Shown piece by piece: positions 26,130 to 36,200 of a stretch of 64,000 nucleotides of DNA. The notes beneath the pieces are model-generated. The model ran no database searches and was not told where the DNA came from. It saw nothing but the letters and a program-made list of their open reading frames with translations. Both the position numbers and the translations under genes were made by a program. How positions within the stretch are numbered: position 1 is the stretch's first letter; each line of letters starts with the position of its first letter. This stretch comes from Chionis minor (lineage: Eukaryota; Chordata; Aves; Charadriiformes; Chionididae), in contig VZSF01003599.1 in the NCBI GenBank assembly GCA_013398295.1, forward strand, positions 1 through 64,000, given 5' to 3'.

Positions 26130-26571
26130 CAAACCAGGACACCAGAGAAGGGCAACGGAGCTGGAGCACAAGTCTCCTGAGGGAATCGGGGTTGTTCATC
26201 CTGGAGGAGGCTGAGGGCAGACCTCATGGCTCCCTACAACTGCCCGAGAGGAGGCTGGAGCCAGGCGGAGTCGTCTCTTCTCCCATGTAACAAGCGACAG
26301 GACAAGAGAAAATGGTGTCAAGTTGTGCCAGGGGAGATTTAGATTGGATATTAGGAAAAATTTCTTCACAGAAATGGTTATCAAGCACTGGAATAGGCTG
26401 GCCAGGGCAGTGGTGGAGTCGCCATCCCTGGATGGTCTTCACCAGCCAGGCAGACGTCGTGCTGAGGGACATGGGTTAGTGGTGGACTCGGCAGTGCTGG
26501 GTTAAGGGTTGGACTTGATGGTCTTAAAGATCCCGTCTAACCTAGACAATTATATGAGTCGATGATTCTAT
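26130..26571 (+). mobile_element. CR1 LINE 3' fragment, plus orientation
   Basis: 5'-truncated chicken-repeat-1 element. Reading forward it has the characteristic [10 protein letters not shown] and [16 protein letters not shown] remnants of the ORF2 C-terminus, then GGTTGGACTTGATGGTCTT and the CR1-type end GATGATTCTATT. The reading frame is broken. Diverged, so probably old. Confidence 0.88.
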
Positions 26572-26652
26572 TGCTGTGTCCTGGACACCTCCAAGAACAG
26601 AGATCCTGCAGCCTCTCCGAGCAGCCTCTCCTGGATTTAGGTTGTCCTGATC

Positions 26653-27135
26653 TATGGAATCACAGAATGGTTTGGGTTGGAAGGGACCTTTAAAGGCTAT
26701 CTAGTCCAACCCCCCTGCCATGAGCAGGGACATCATCAACTAGATCAGGTTGCTCAGAGCCCCGTCCAACCTGACCTGGAATGTTTCCAGGGATGGGGCA
26801 TCTACGACCTCTCTGGGCAACCTGGGCCAGTGTCTCACCACCCTCAGAGTCAAGAATTTCTTCCCAATATCTAATCCAAGTCTCCCCTCTTCCAGTTTAA
26901 AACCATTCCCCCTCATCCTATTGCTCCACTCCCTGATCCAGAGTCCCTCCCCAGCTTTCCTGCAGCGCCTTTAGGGACTGGAAGTGGCTCTAAGGTCTCA
27001 AAGCCTTCTTTTCTCCAGGCTGAACAACCCCAACTCTCCCAGCCTGTCCTCCCAGCAGAGGGGCTCCAGCCCTTGGATCATTTTCGTGGCTGCCTCTGGA
27101 CCCACTCCAACAGGTCCATGTCTTTCCTGTACTAA
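26653..27135 (-). mobile_element. CR1 LINE 3' fragment, minus orientation
   Basis: The plus strand starts with GGAATCACAGAATGG and TTTGGGTTGGAAGGGACC, the reverse complement of a CR1 3' end. It continues through GATGGGGCATCTACGACC, TTCTTCCCAATATCTAATC and CTCCAGGCTGAACAACCCC. It lies tail-to-tail with the preceding CR1, 82 bp away, making an imperfect inverted repeat of about 400 bp. Confidence 0.9.
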
Positions 27136-27140
27136 CTAGT

Positions 27141-27192
27141 CCCAGTATTTAACCTCTTCCAGTATTTGACCTGTCACAGTATTTAGCCTGTT
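27141..27192. repeat. Three-copy ~17-bp tandem repeat
   Basis: Three imperfect units based on CAGTATTTAACCT at 27141-27158, 27159-27174 and 27175-27192, lying between two CR1 fragments. Confidence 0.65.
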
Positions 27193-27399
27193 CAAGGCTA
27201 AATTTTATATTTAATAACCCACCTGGTAAAAATTGTTTTTTCCCTACTCTCCAATCAGGATTTTCCATGTCTCAAGGGAAGGCTGCTGTCAGCACACACC
27301 TTCGAGAAGGTTCTGGCTCTGCTGTTCCTGTACCCTCCACTCTGGTAGATGTTGGCAGAGATCCGGTCTTGCCTTTGCCCTCTCCAAGCAGTCGCTGTA

Positions 27400-27700
27400 C
27401 CCTGTGCTCCGGCCCCCTGCCCTGCTCAGTGGCCTCCATTGGACTGGCTCCAGTATCAACACCCTTCTTGCCGCGTGGAGCCCAAACCTGGGCACGCTGC
27501 TCCGGATGTGGTCTCGGAAGGGTGGAACTGAGGGGAAGGATCACGTCCTCCACCTGCTTGCTAACGCAGCCCAGGATGCTGTTGGCCTTCTTTGCTGCAA
27601 GAGCACATTGCTGACTCGTGGTCAACTTCTTGGCCCCCAGATCTTCTTCTGCGGAGCTTTTCAATTATCCAGCTATCTATTTGTGCTCCCGAGACCCGTC
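27400..27700 (-). mobile_element. CR1 LINE internal fragment, minus orientation
   Basis: Contains the antisense CR1 segment with CTCCGGATGTGGTCTCG, GGATCACGTCCTCCACCTG, GCCCAGGATGCTGTTGGCC and GCAAGAGCACATTGCTG, corresponding to ORF2 upstream of the 3' end. It overlaps the preceding fragment in element coordinates (both contain the CACTCCA or GGCTCCA segment). It is therefore either a separate insertion or a rearranged continuation. Confidence 0.8.
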
Positions 27701-30700
27701 ACAGTCTTCAGAGAGCGTGCTGTGAGCTGCCCTTCCTGCATGGGTATCCCTCTCTGAGGAGATTTCCAGGCGCAGTCCCCAAATGACAAAGGGAATACGG
27801 AAGTCTAATGTCAAAAAATTACATCTATCTTTCCAGTACACCATCAACTTCAGGTTGAGGGACTCTGAAGGACTTGTGTCTTTACCCTTGAGAAACTCTG
27901 ACTCAGACATATATGTGCTGAAATTCAGCATGCTTAATGGTGTGACTCCCTCGTCTGACAGGCTTTATGTTGATTTTTCCTGACTAAATAGGCTAACAAA
28001 AGACCAGTTGGGAAGTATAAATTAGTGTTATCAGCTCCTTCTGGGTAGAGAAACCCAACCAGGATGTTGGCAGAGTGAAGCAAGAATCCCCAGGAGATGG
28101 AAGAGTGCTTTATTGCCGTAAGAGCACTTTCTGATTCACCCTTAATTGACAGGAGCCTCATTTAGACAAGATAGGAACATAACAATGGCAACACAAACGC
28201 AGATCCGTAGGTTTGTAGTGCAGATTCCGCACAGAGCGATGACGTGAGCCAGGGCAGAAAATGTTTGCTAAATTGCCCAACAATTACTTCAAGGCACAGG
28301 AGATCCAGACACCCTCCCCTGAGCTCCTTGTTGTGCTTGGGAGGGTGCAGGCGGCCCACGACCACGTCTGCGCACCACTCGGGATCTCTGAAATGCACAG
28401 GGCGGAGCTCTGCTTCTCCTGGCTCTTCCCGGGGAGTTCCCACAGTTTGGGGCGCAGCTGGCAGCTCTTCCAGTCACTGGAATAACTTGAGGTATCTCTG
28501 ATTTTATACCCTGTGTCCTTCGCATTTAAACTTCATGGCTAAGCCCAAGCCCGGTTGCTGCGCAGTTGGGTAGACAACTACAATATAGACATCTTTATTA
28601 TGGCCTTTTTCCCAGTTTTAGTCTGGCCAAAACACTTATTTTCACATTTAGCAGAATGGCCTAGACCTTTTAGCATTTATTTATATTTGGCCCTGAAAGG
28701 GTTGGGCTCAGATCCAGGAAGGTACTTAAGATGTTACTTGATTTCAGTAGGATATAGATTTTTTTATATATGTATAAATGGTGCTTGCATTCTCATTTAA
28801 GGGGGTCCTGAAATTGCTGATATGTTAATACCTGTGCACATTGTGAAGTCTATCTTGTGCTCTTCCAAAACGGGTTGGTAACTGACGACGGGCATTTTTG
28901 AGGTTCTTATGGGGTTTCTGATTATCTGCCCTCAGTGTCGTGCTGTGCCTGACTCCCAGCGCGCCGAAAAGTGTCCACTTCTGGGGCATTTCTTGCACAT
29001 AAAGAACCCTGCAGTACAGAAACACGATGGTAATGTAATTAACTGCCAGGAGTGGTGCTCTCTGTGCCGCTTACAACTCTCCAATCTGCTCGCAGTTGGC
29101 ACAGCCTTCTCTGGGTCCCCTTGTCTCCTATAGGTCTTGTTCCTGCCAATTTGGGGATGTTCCTATTTCTCTACGTGAGTTTCCATCGTGGGGTCCCCTC
29201 AAAATCACTTCTGCAAAGTGCTTGCTTTTTCTTTCCATCCATTCTTTACAGAGGCTCAGAGGCCTATTTTAGTGGCTGCCTTTGGAAGCCTGCGCTCCGG
29301 GTTGTCCTCCATGTGAGGTCAGGATAATCTGGGAATCTTCCCTCGTATTTGATTTCCTGACCTGTCTCAATGAGCCTATTTCAGGTACGTTTGTCTCTCC
29401 AAATCCACAGCTCTTATGAAATTACACACAGTATTTCACCCTTCTCGTTTAAATAAATGAAATCGCGTCTGCTCAAAGAAAACATTGCATCATGGCATGA
29501 AATATTGATCTCAACCACAGTGAACTTTTTAATTAGGACAACTGTCAGGTTTCTAGAAAGATCCTCTGATGAGGGTCGCACTGTACAGAAGAAGCATGAG
29601 TCTACTCTCTGTATTCTGATCGGAACTAGAAGCTGTGTAAGATGTCTTAGTCAGATACGGGGATTTAACAACAATCTGAACAGTATTTAGAATAAACTGG
29701 GGACTTGTAGATGTCTAAGTTTTAGCAGATGATAGCGTTCCCTCTTTTTAAATAATTTTTATGCTGGAAAAAATGACATAGCCTTAAAGAAAGTTAGGTG
29801 TTACTGTGGACCAGTCCTAAGCCTCACTGACCCTTATTTTTCTGTCTTTACTTCATCTCACAGCCTCAATTTGTCATAGCTTATCACTTTATGAACTCTT
29901 GTCATTTTAGGCCTTTCCTCTTCATGTTTTGCTGCTAGCTCTGCGAGGCTTTTCTTGCAATGTGTCACTGCTGCTTTTCTTCTTTTCCTTTTCTCTTTTC
30001 CTTTTCTTTCTTCTTCCTCTCTGCAAACACTTTTCATTTTGATTCTGGTTACTTGTCTGGTTACTGACACCATGCAGAGGTTGCAGAGATCATGGATGTC
30101 AAATAAGCCAGAAGTTTCTCCTTCTTATACAGACTCATTAACCAGCTGGTGGCCACTCTGACTATAGGATTTTTAAAAATCTTTCCAAAATCTTTAGATT
30201 TCCTAAATGAGGCGTTGGATCCATGGATCATGGTCAGGCCTCAGCACACTGCACAGGTTGCCGTGAGGTATTATTACGAAACTTTTATCTCACAAGTCCA
30301 TGCATTTCATCACTCTTTTTAATTTCACAGCCCGACTGCAGATTAATTACCTCATAGGCCACAAATGAGGTAGTGCCATCATTATTACTATTAATTGGTT
30401 CTGAAGCATCTTTTGAAGGGCCCCTAAGCTAATATAAAGCAGAAAACATGATTTAATTTGTAACCTATTATTACTAATAGTAGGTGTAAAGCAAGGCTTA
30501 AAAAGATTTGAAAATGGCCAATTACAGTTAATCTTTTTCAGGCTATTTTCCTCCAGCTACCCTAATCTAGTCTCCAAACTATTTTTAGTAGTCACTGCAG
30601 TCCTCTTAATGCCCGTTTTCTCATTAAAGGCTTGTTTTCATAAAGGCTTCCTTCCCTTTGCCACTGTTTTTCCAAAGTAGCTTTTGAAAGAAGAATAAAA

Positions 30701-31040
30701 AAAAGGTTTGGATGAGGAAAAACTGAATGCAGGCGAGGAACATGGACGCATAACCATTCCCAATAAGGATGCAACAGTAAAACTGCTGTTACAACATGAG
30801 AAGGTCTGCCAGGCTTTCCTAAAAGCCCAAGTTTTATCACCAAGCTCCCAGCGCACGCCTTCCTCCTTGGACAGCAAGCGGGTCAGTCCGCTTTAAAATA
30901 TGCCTGTTTCAGCTCAGTGAGAGGATTATTTTTTTTTTTTTTTGAGGTCCCTTCTCAGGAGATTTGGCTGCGCAATTTTTTTGTTGGCTACAGAGGTTGC
31001 TTCGGGTGAGGAGTGCTGCGGGTTGGGGGCTGCTTTTTTA
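27701..31040. other. Intergenic DNA, no gene recognised
   Basis: AT-rich for the most part. Short chance reading frames overlap on both strands around 28.16-28.53 kb, but none resembles a known protein. A pyrimidine-rich stretch lies at about 29955-30025. The section 30.25-30.56 kb is rich in TAAT/ATTA motifs and could be a conserved enhancer, which cannot be judged without alignment. Confidence 0.5.
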
Positions 31041-31049
31041 CCATCAGCC

Positions 31050-31700
31050 GGGTAATCCGGGCCCGGCCCAGCTCGCCTCAGGGGAATCACTGCGGGACCC
31101 CGCCCCCTGCCGCCGAGCCGGATGAGAGGTGCCCCCCGATTGGGCACACCTCCCTCCGACCCTGCCCGCTCATTGGTCGGCGGGAGAGGCCTTGAGGAAC
31201 CTCTGCTCCAATTGGTTCCTCGTGGTGTCAGCTCTTTCTCCGTCAGCCCGGCCGGGAGGCGAGCGGGCCCTGGGCTGATGTGAGGCCAGGCGGGCGCCAG
31301 CCAATCAGGGGCGGCGGTGTCGGGGCCGCCTCGCGCCGCGCGGGATCCGTCCGCAGCGCGCGGCCGCGCCTGAGGGGAGGCGGCGGTGGGTGGCCTCCGC
31401 GCGGGGCCGGGCGAGAGGGGGGCGAGGGGAAGGCGGGGACGGGGGGCTCGTTCCCTCCGGTAGTTTGTTCTCCGCACCGCGGGCGGCTGTAGCGATGAAA
31501 CGGCCGGGGCACCGGAGCTGCCTTACGTTGGGGCTTTGGCAGCGCGGTCACGCCGCGGGTTTCGCGCCGCGGCCAAGGCAAAGGGAAGGGCGGAGAAGCA
31601 GCTGGCGCGGCCCGACGCCGGCCCCAGCCCATGCTGCCCCTTTGGGCACCCGAGCGGGGCGTGTAGAACCACGCGCTACGTAAGGTCTTTCTCGAGGCAA
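31050..31700. promoter_or_regulatory. CpG island with four CCAAT boxes, no assigned gene
   Basis: GC-rich island 1.1-1.8 kb upstream of the AACS start codon. It contains four NF-Y-type CCAAT/ATTGG boxes (ATTGG at 31139-31143, 31172-31176 and 31211-31215; CCAAT at 31301-31305) and GC boxes. A plus-strand donor-like sequence CTAC|GTAAGG lies at 31679/31680. It has the look of a real promoter, either an alternative AACS first exon or a separate transcript. Neither open frame leading to that donor is in phase with AACS exon 2. Confidence 0.6.
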
Positions 31701-31803
31701 ATAAAAATGGCTCAAATCACGTTGCCTGCAGATTTCACAAAGTGGCTGTATTCCAGTAGCGCAAAAATCTAAATGTATAGGAGGTGTATGAGTGTCTACT
31801 GCA

Positions 31804-32180
31804 CGTAGAGTCGGGGAATGGTTTGGTTTGGAAGGGACTTCAGGGAGCGTCTATTCCAGCCCTGCCTTGGACGGGGACACCTCCCGCCAGACAGGGTTGC
31901 TCCAAGCCGCATCCAACCTGGCCTTGGACACCTCCAGGGATGGGGCAGCCTCAGCCCTTCACGGTAAAAAATCCCTTCCCGGTATCTAACCTAACCCTAC
32001 CCTCTGCCAGTTTAAACCCCTTCCCATGGCTCCGCTCCCTGATCCAGGGTCCCCCCCCAGCTCTCCTGCAGCCCCCTGGAAGTGGCGCTAAGGTCTCCCC
32101 GGAGCCTTCTCTGCTCCAGGCTGAACAACCCCGACCCTCCCAGCCTGTCCTCCCAGCGGAGGGGCGCCAGCCCTCCCATG
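31804..32180 (-). mobile_element. CR1 LINE 3' fragment between the two CpG islands
   Basis: Starts on the plus strand with GGGGAATGGTTTGGTTTGGA, the reverse complement of a CR1 3' end, then GGATGGGGCAGCC, CCTGATCCAGGG and CTCCAGGCTGAACAACCCC. It is GC-elevated, as if long resident in a CpG-rich neighbourhood. It separates the orphan CCAAT-rich island from the AACS promoter. Confidence 0.88.
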
Positions 32181-32249
32181 GTACATTTTACTGTCCCACT
32201 GACGCTGCGACGCCTGCACGATTTACCGCCCAACTCGCCTCTTCCGAGG

Positions 32250-33250
32250 CTCCTGTAAGATACCAGGCAAATCGTGACCTTGACCGCGGCGCTTACATAA
32301 GCGGCACCTCAGCCAGGCCCGCGCCGCCACCGCCCCTCGCCACCGCCGGCGGCTGCCGCGGGGCCCCCCGCCTCTAGGAACGGAGAGAAGCCGCCCATTC
32401 CCACCCGCGGTGCCAGGGCCGCGGCCGCCGGTGCAGGCCGTTACGGGCCGCCGCGGGGCTCCCGTCAGGGCGGAGTCCCCCCGGCGGGGGCCGTGCCCCC
32501 CATTCATTCCTTTCCCCGCTCCTCCCGGCGGGGTGACCCCCCCCTCGCCGCGGCTCTGCGGGCCGGGGGCGGTGGCGGGGCCGCCCCTCCCTCCCCGGCT
32601 CCTGCCCGCCCCCACCGGGCGCCCCACCGTCCCCTCGGCGGCACTCTTTTCTCTCGGGCGGAAGGTTACGGGGCGGTGCGGCTCCGCAGACCTTAAAAGG
32701 GCTGCGCGCGGAGGAGGGGCCGCGCAGTTGGGGCTGAGGGGCGGCGAGAGGCGGCTGCGGGCCCGGTGCCGCGCGGGAGGGACGGCCGGACGCTCACTCG
32801 CTTCGCCCGTTTGCTGCCGCCATGTCCCGGGAGCCCGAGATCATGGAGTCGCAGGTGATGTGGGAGCCCGACACGAAGCGGAACACCCACATGGACCGGT
32901 TCCGCGCCGCCGTGGCCAGCAGCTGCGGGCTCCGACTGGGTGAGCGCCGGGCGGGGGCGGGCGGGCCGTGCTCTGGCTCGTGGGGGCCGGCGTGGCTGTG
33001 CTTCCCCCGGGGCTGGCCCCGCCGCGGCCGTCTGGCTGCCGCTACCCCGGAGAGCGGGGCGAGGTGCCCGCGGGGCGCTCTGACCCCCCGAGGGGACCGA
33101 GCGGTCCGGGCTGCGCGGGTGATGCTCTGCCCGCGGAGGCCTCGGGCGCAGCATCCCGCCCGGCGGTGCGCCGTGTTGGGAAACGCAAACAGCTTTATCT
33201 GTCACTGGTGCTGCTGCTGGGTGTCGGCCCGGGCAGCGTCGGCGTTGGTA
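32250..33250 (+). promoter_or_regulatory. AACS: AACS promoter CpG island and 5' UTR
   Basis: GC-rich island surrounding AACS exon 1. The 5' UTR is probably about 100 nt (start near 32720), placed from the TATA/CArG-like element at 32691-32700. The start codon context GCCGCCATGTCC is an excellent Kozak match. Confidence 0.75.
32691..32700 (+). promoter_or_regulatory. AACS: CArG box / TATA-like element CCTTAAAAGG
   Basis: CCTTAAAAGG fits the serum-response-factor consensus CC(A/T)6GG exactly. Its TTAAAAG core could also serve as a weak TATA box about 30 bp before a likely start site near 32720-32730. Confidence 0.55.
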
Positions 33251-36200
33251 CCTGCTGTGTCCTCTGGCTGCTCCTGCGCCTGGCCGAGGTCCATGCAGGG
33301 GTTTCCTGGGCAGAGGAGTGGTACTGAAGTGACTCGGTGTTTTAAGGGGGTGTAGGGCGGAGGAATTGCTGCCATCGTGGCTGAGGGGTTAAGGTGAGCC
33401 TTAATACGGTGCTTTAACAGCGTTTGTGTGTGAGGTTTGAGTTAAGGCTGTGCCTGCAATCTCATCTTTGATTTTGAAGTGTGTCTTTGTAACTCTTCAG
33501 CGTGCTGGGAAGTCAAAGGTGATGCATAAGTTAGTTCTGTGGTGGAAGCTAAGGCTTTTTGCTGTGCATCTGCCTAAACTCTTGAACTTCAAGCTCTGCT
33601 TCATTCTCCTTCAGAAATACCTATATGGCTGTGAATAGGTGTGTGTTCCTTGACTTTGGAAACAACCTGTCAACTTTGAATTTAGCCCTGCTTTGGGGTG
33701 GGTGTTAGACCTCCAGAGGTGTCTTTCAACCCAGACCGTTCTGTCTTTGACCGCTAGCTGTGCGGGGATCAGGAGGCCGTGGCGCTGGCTGCGTGGGCTC
33801 ATTCACATCATGAACCAGGTGGACTTCAGTGCATGTGGGGGTCAAGCCCTCCAGTCCTGACCAGCTTGTTTTATGCTGTCTGTTCTCCCTAAGTATTTGG
33901 GGACCAGGTTGCTTGTGTAGCTTTGCTGTAATTGTTTGTCTGGGGGATGGAGGGACTAGTTCTGGCAAGTGGCCAGACAACTTTGTCAGTCCATTATAAA
34001 TGTCCAGTGTAGGAAGAGACATTTTGGAGTTGTAGCAATGTATTTAGTACTTCTAGCAGTTCATGTCTGGAAAACAATGGTGCATCTTGATTTAGAACTT
34101 AGTATGTGGGCAAGCCAGGTGATTAGTTCGACTGCTGGGGGGTTTCCCATTTGAACACAAGTGTCTAGTGTCTAACTCTCCTGCTACATAGGAAGAAAGT
34201 TACTACTTTCTACTACTACTACTTTCTACTCAGGATTTTAGCTGACTCCTGAGGAGAGATGTCATGTAACTGGTATTCATGTGGTCAAGATTGAACGTGG
34301 TTTCAGATGGGCTGACCATGTTTATGACTGTAACAACTGGGATTCTTCTCACCCCATTTTGAAGTGGCTATCTCCAGTTAAAAGTGGATTTGTGTACGTA
34401 TGGAGAAACCTTTATCAACTTCCATTAGACTTGGACTGATGTTTGCTGGTCTGTGTGCTGTTCGACAACTAAGAATGGATTCTTTATGTAACATCAAGAT
34501 GTGGACTGACTGAGGAGAGCCGAGGGCAATATAACCCTTTAAACAGCATGGTTCTGTCCAGCCCTGAAAATACGGTAGTGAGATGCAATGTTTAATTGCT
34601 GAGTTGTAGGTCTGTGCCCTGAAGGACTTGCGTGCTAAAGCTCATTTAGGGACAAACTGCATAGACAAGACAGAACAAACCATTTGTTTTGTAATAAATC
34701 AAATTAGTAGTGACTTGTAGCTTTTTGCATTTATCAAACGATTCAGAGCATGTGGTACAACTGGTTCTTGAAGGAGGAGATGTAAGCTTGAACTTTACTT
34801 GGGTAAAATCTTATCCCTGTACCGGCTGATATGCAGTGTACATACAGAGTAGTGAAGAGTAATTTGGGTGGAGTGTTAAAAAGGGTATGTAGGAGGCTGA
34901 GATTGAGGCAATATGTAGGCAAAAGTTGAGATATGGAGAAGTCTTTGCCTTTGCTTCTACTGTGTCAGTAATACCTAGAGCACAATCTCACATGGATGGA
35001 GAAGATTGAGTGGAATAAGATGTGGGAGGGACAGACTGGGTTGGGAAATAGCTGTAGTGATCAAGTGAGTAGCAGTGTAGAGATAGTTTTGAATGTTTTT
35101 CTCTTATAAAACTGGAAGGTATCTTCCTTGTAGGAAGAGGATGCAAAGATGACTTCTGAAGTGATCAGATGGATAACAGGATGACAAACCAAAGATAACT
35201 GGAGAAAATGACTTCAAGTGCTTAGCTGAAAGTATCAAATAGGAAACACAGCTGGCAGGAAACTTACTACTGTCACTAGTGGCAGATTTAATTTGGCTGT
35301 TGGCATAGCTTTGGACAGCATGGACATGACTCGGAAATGCCACTTTTAAGCTGGTGACGAGAAGTCAACTTCAGTTACTCATACCTAAGACTGTTTTACA
35401 CACTGAATTTCACTATTTAGTTTGAATTGTGGTTTTTTGGTGTGCATTCCTCAGGTTACTTCATCTGTCTCAGTCATGTAAGACTTAAATTGCTCATTTC
35501 CGTGCTTTTAATGCCAGGTCATGGTTTTAATATCTAGCTAGTGAACATCTTGTTTCACTTCATTCCTGCTGGTTTAGCATGAAAAGGTAAGCTGCAATCT
35601 ATCAGATCTCTTATTTATTGAGGAATAACGCATGCTTCCTTGTAACAGTGCTGTTGATGTTTCAGTTAAATAGTGCATCTAATCTCCATGTTACCATGCT
35701 CTTGAAGGTCTTTGGACTAGAACCATGCAGCAGCAAATGTCTCTTGTCAGGAAGAGTTGTTTACCTTTTGCTGTGTGAGGGCGTCATGTTGTATGACAGG
35801 GAGAGTAAGTGTCAGCAAGCAGGATTCTGTCCTGCTGCGGGGGGAAGTTGTTGCACAAAGGTATAAGAAAAGGTCCCTATCTCTGTGGTGGCAAATGGCT
35901 TGTAAGACCATCGGGTGAAAGGATGCCGTCTGTTCAGGTGCTCAAGTAGACTATTCCCCTTAATGCTGTAGTCACTTGCCTTGAACAGAAGAGTGATCTA
36001 CTCTGATCAGTTTTATCTTACTGGTTGCGTTAGCAACAAACTTTCTTTATCTGGTGTATCCCTAATTGTCTAAGTCCTTGTAATTCTCTACATAATGCTA
36101 ACAGATATCTATTACTTCTAGCCAACTATGATGACCTATACCAGTGGTCAGTGGAATCCTACTCGGACTTCTGGGCGGAATTCTGGAAGTACAGTAACAT

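Noticed and set aside
27233..27757. 174-codon plus-strand open frame
   Set aside because: It covers an antisense CR1 fragment, so the reading is repeat-derived.
28162..28525. Overlapping 78-93 codon frames on both strands, considered as a hidden exon or retroelement
   Set aside because: Open on several frames because of composition. No splice sites, domain or repeat signature recognised.
31784..32377. 197-codon plus-strand open frame upstream of AACS
   Set aside because: Mostly antisense CR1 sequence running into the GC-rich promoter. No protein similarity.
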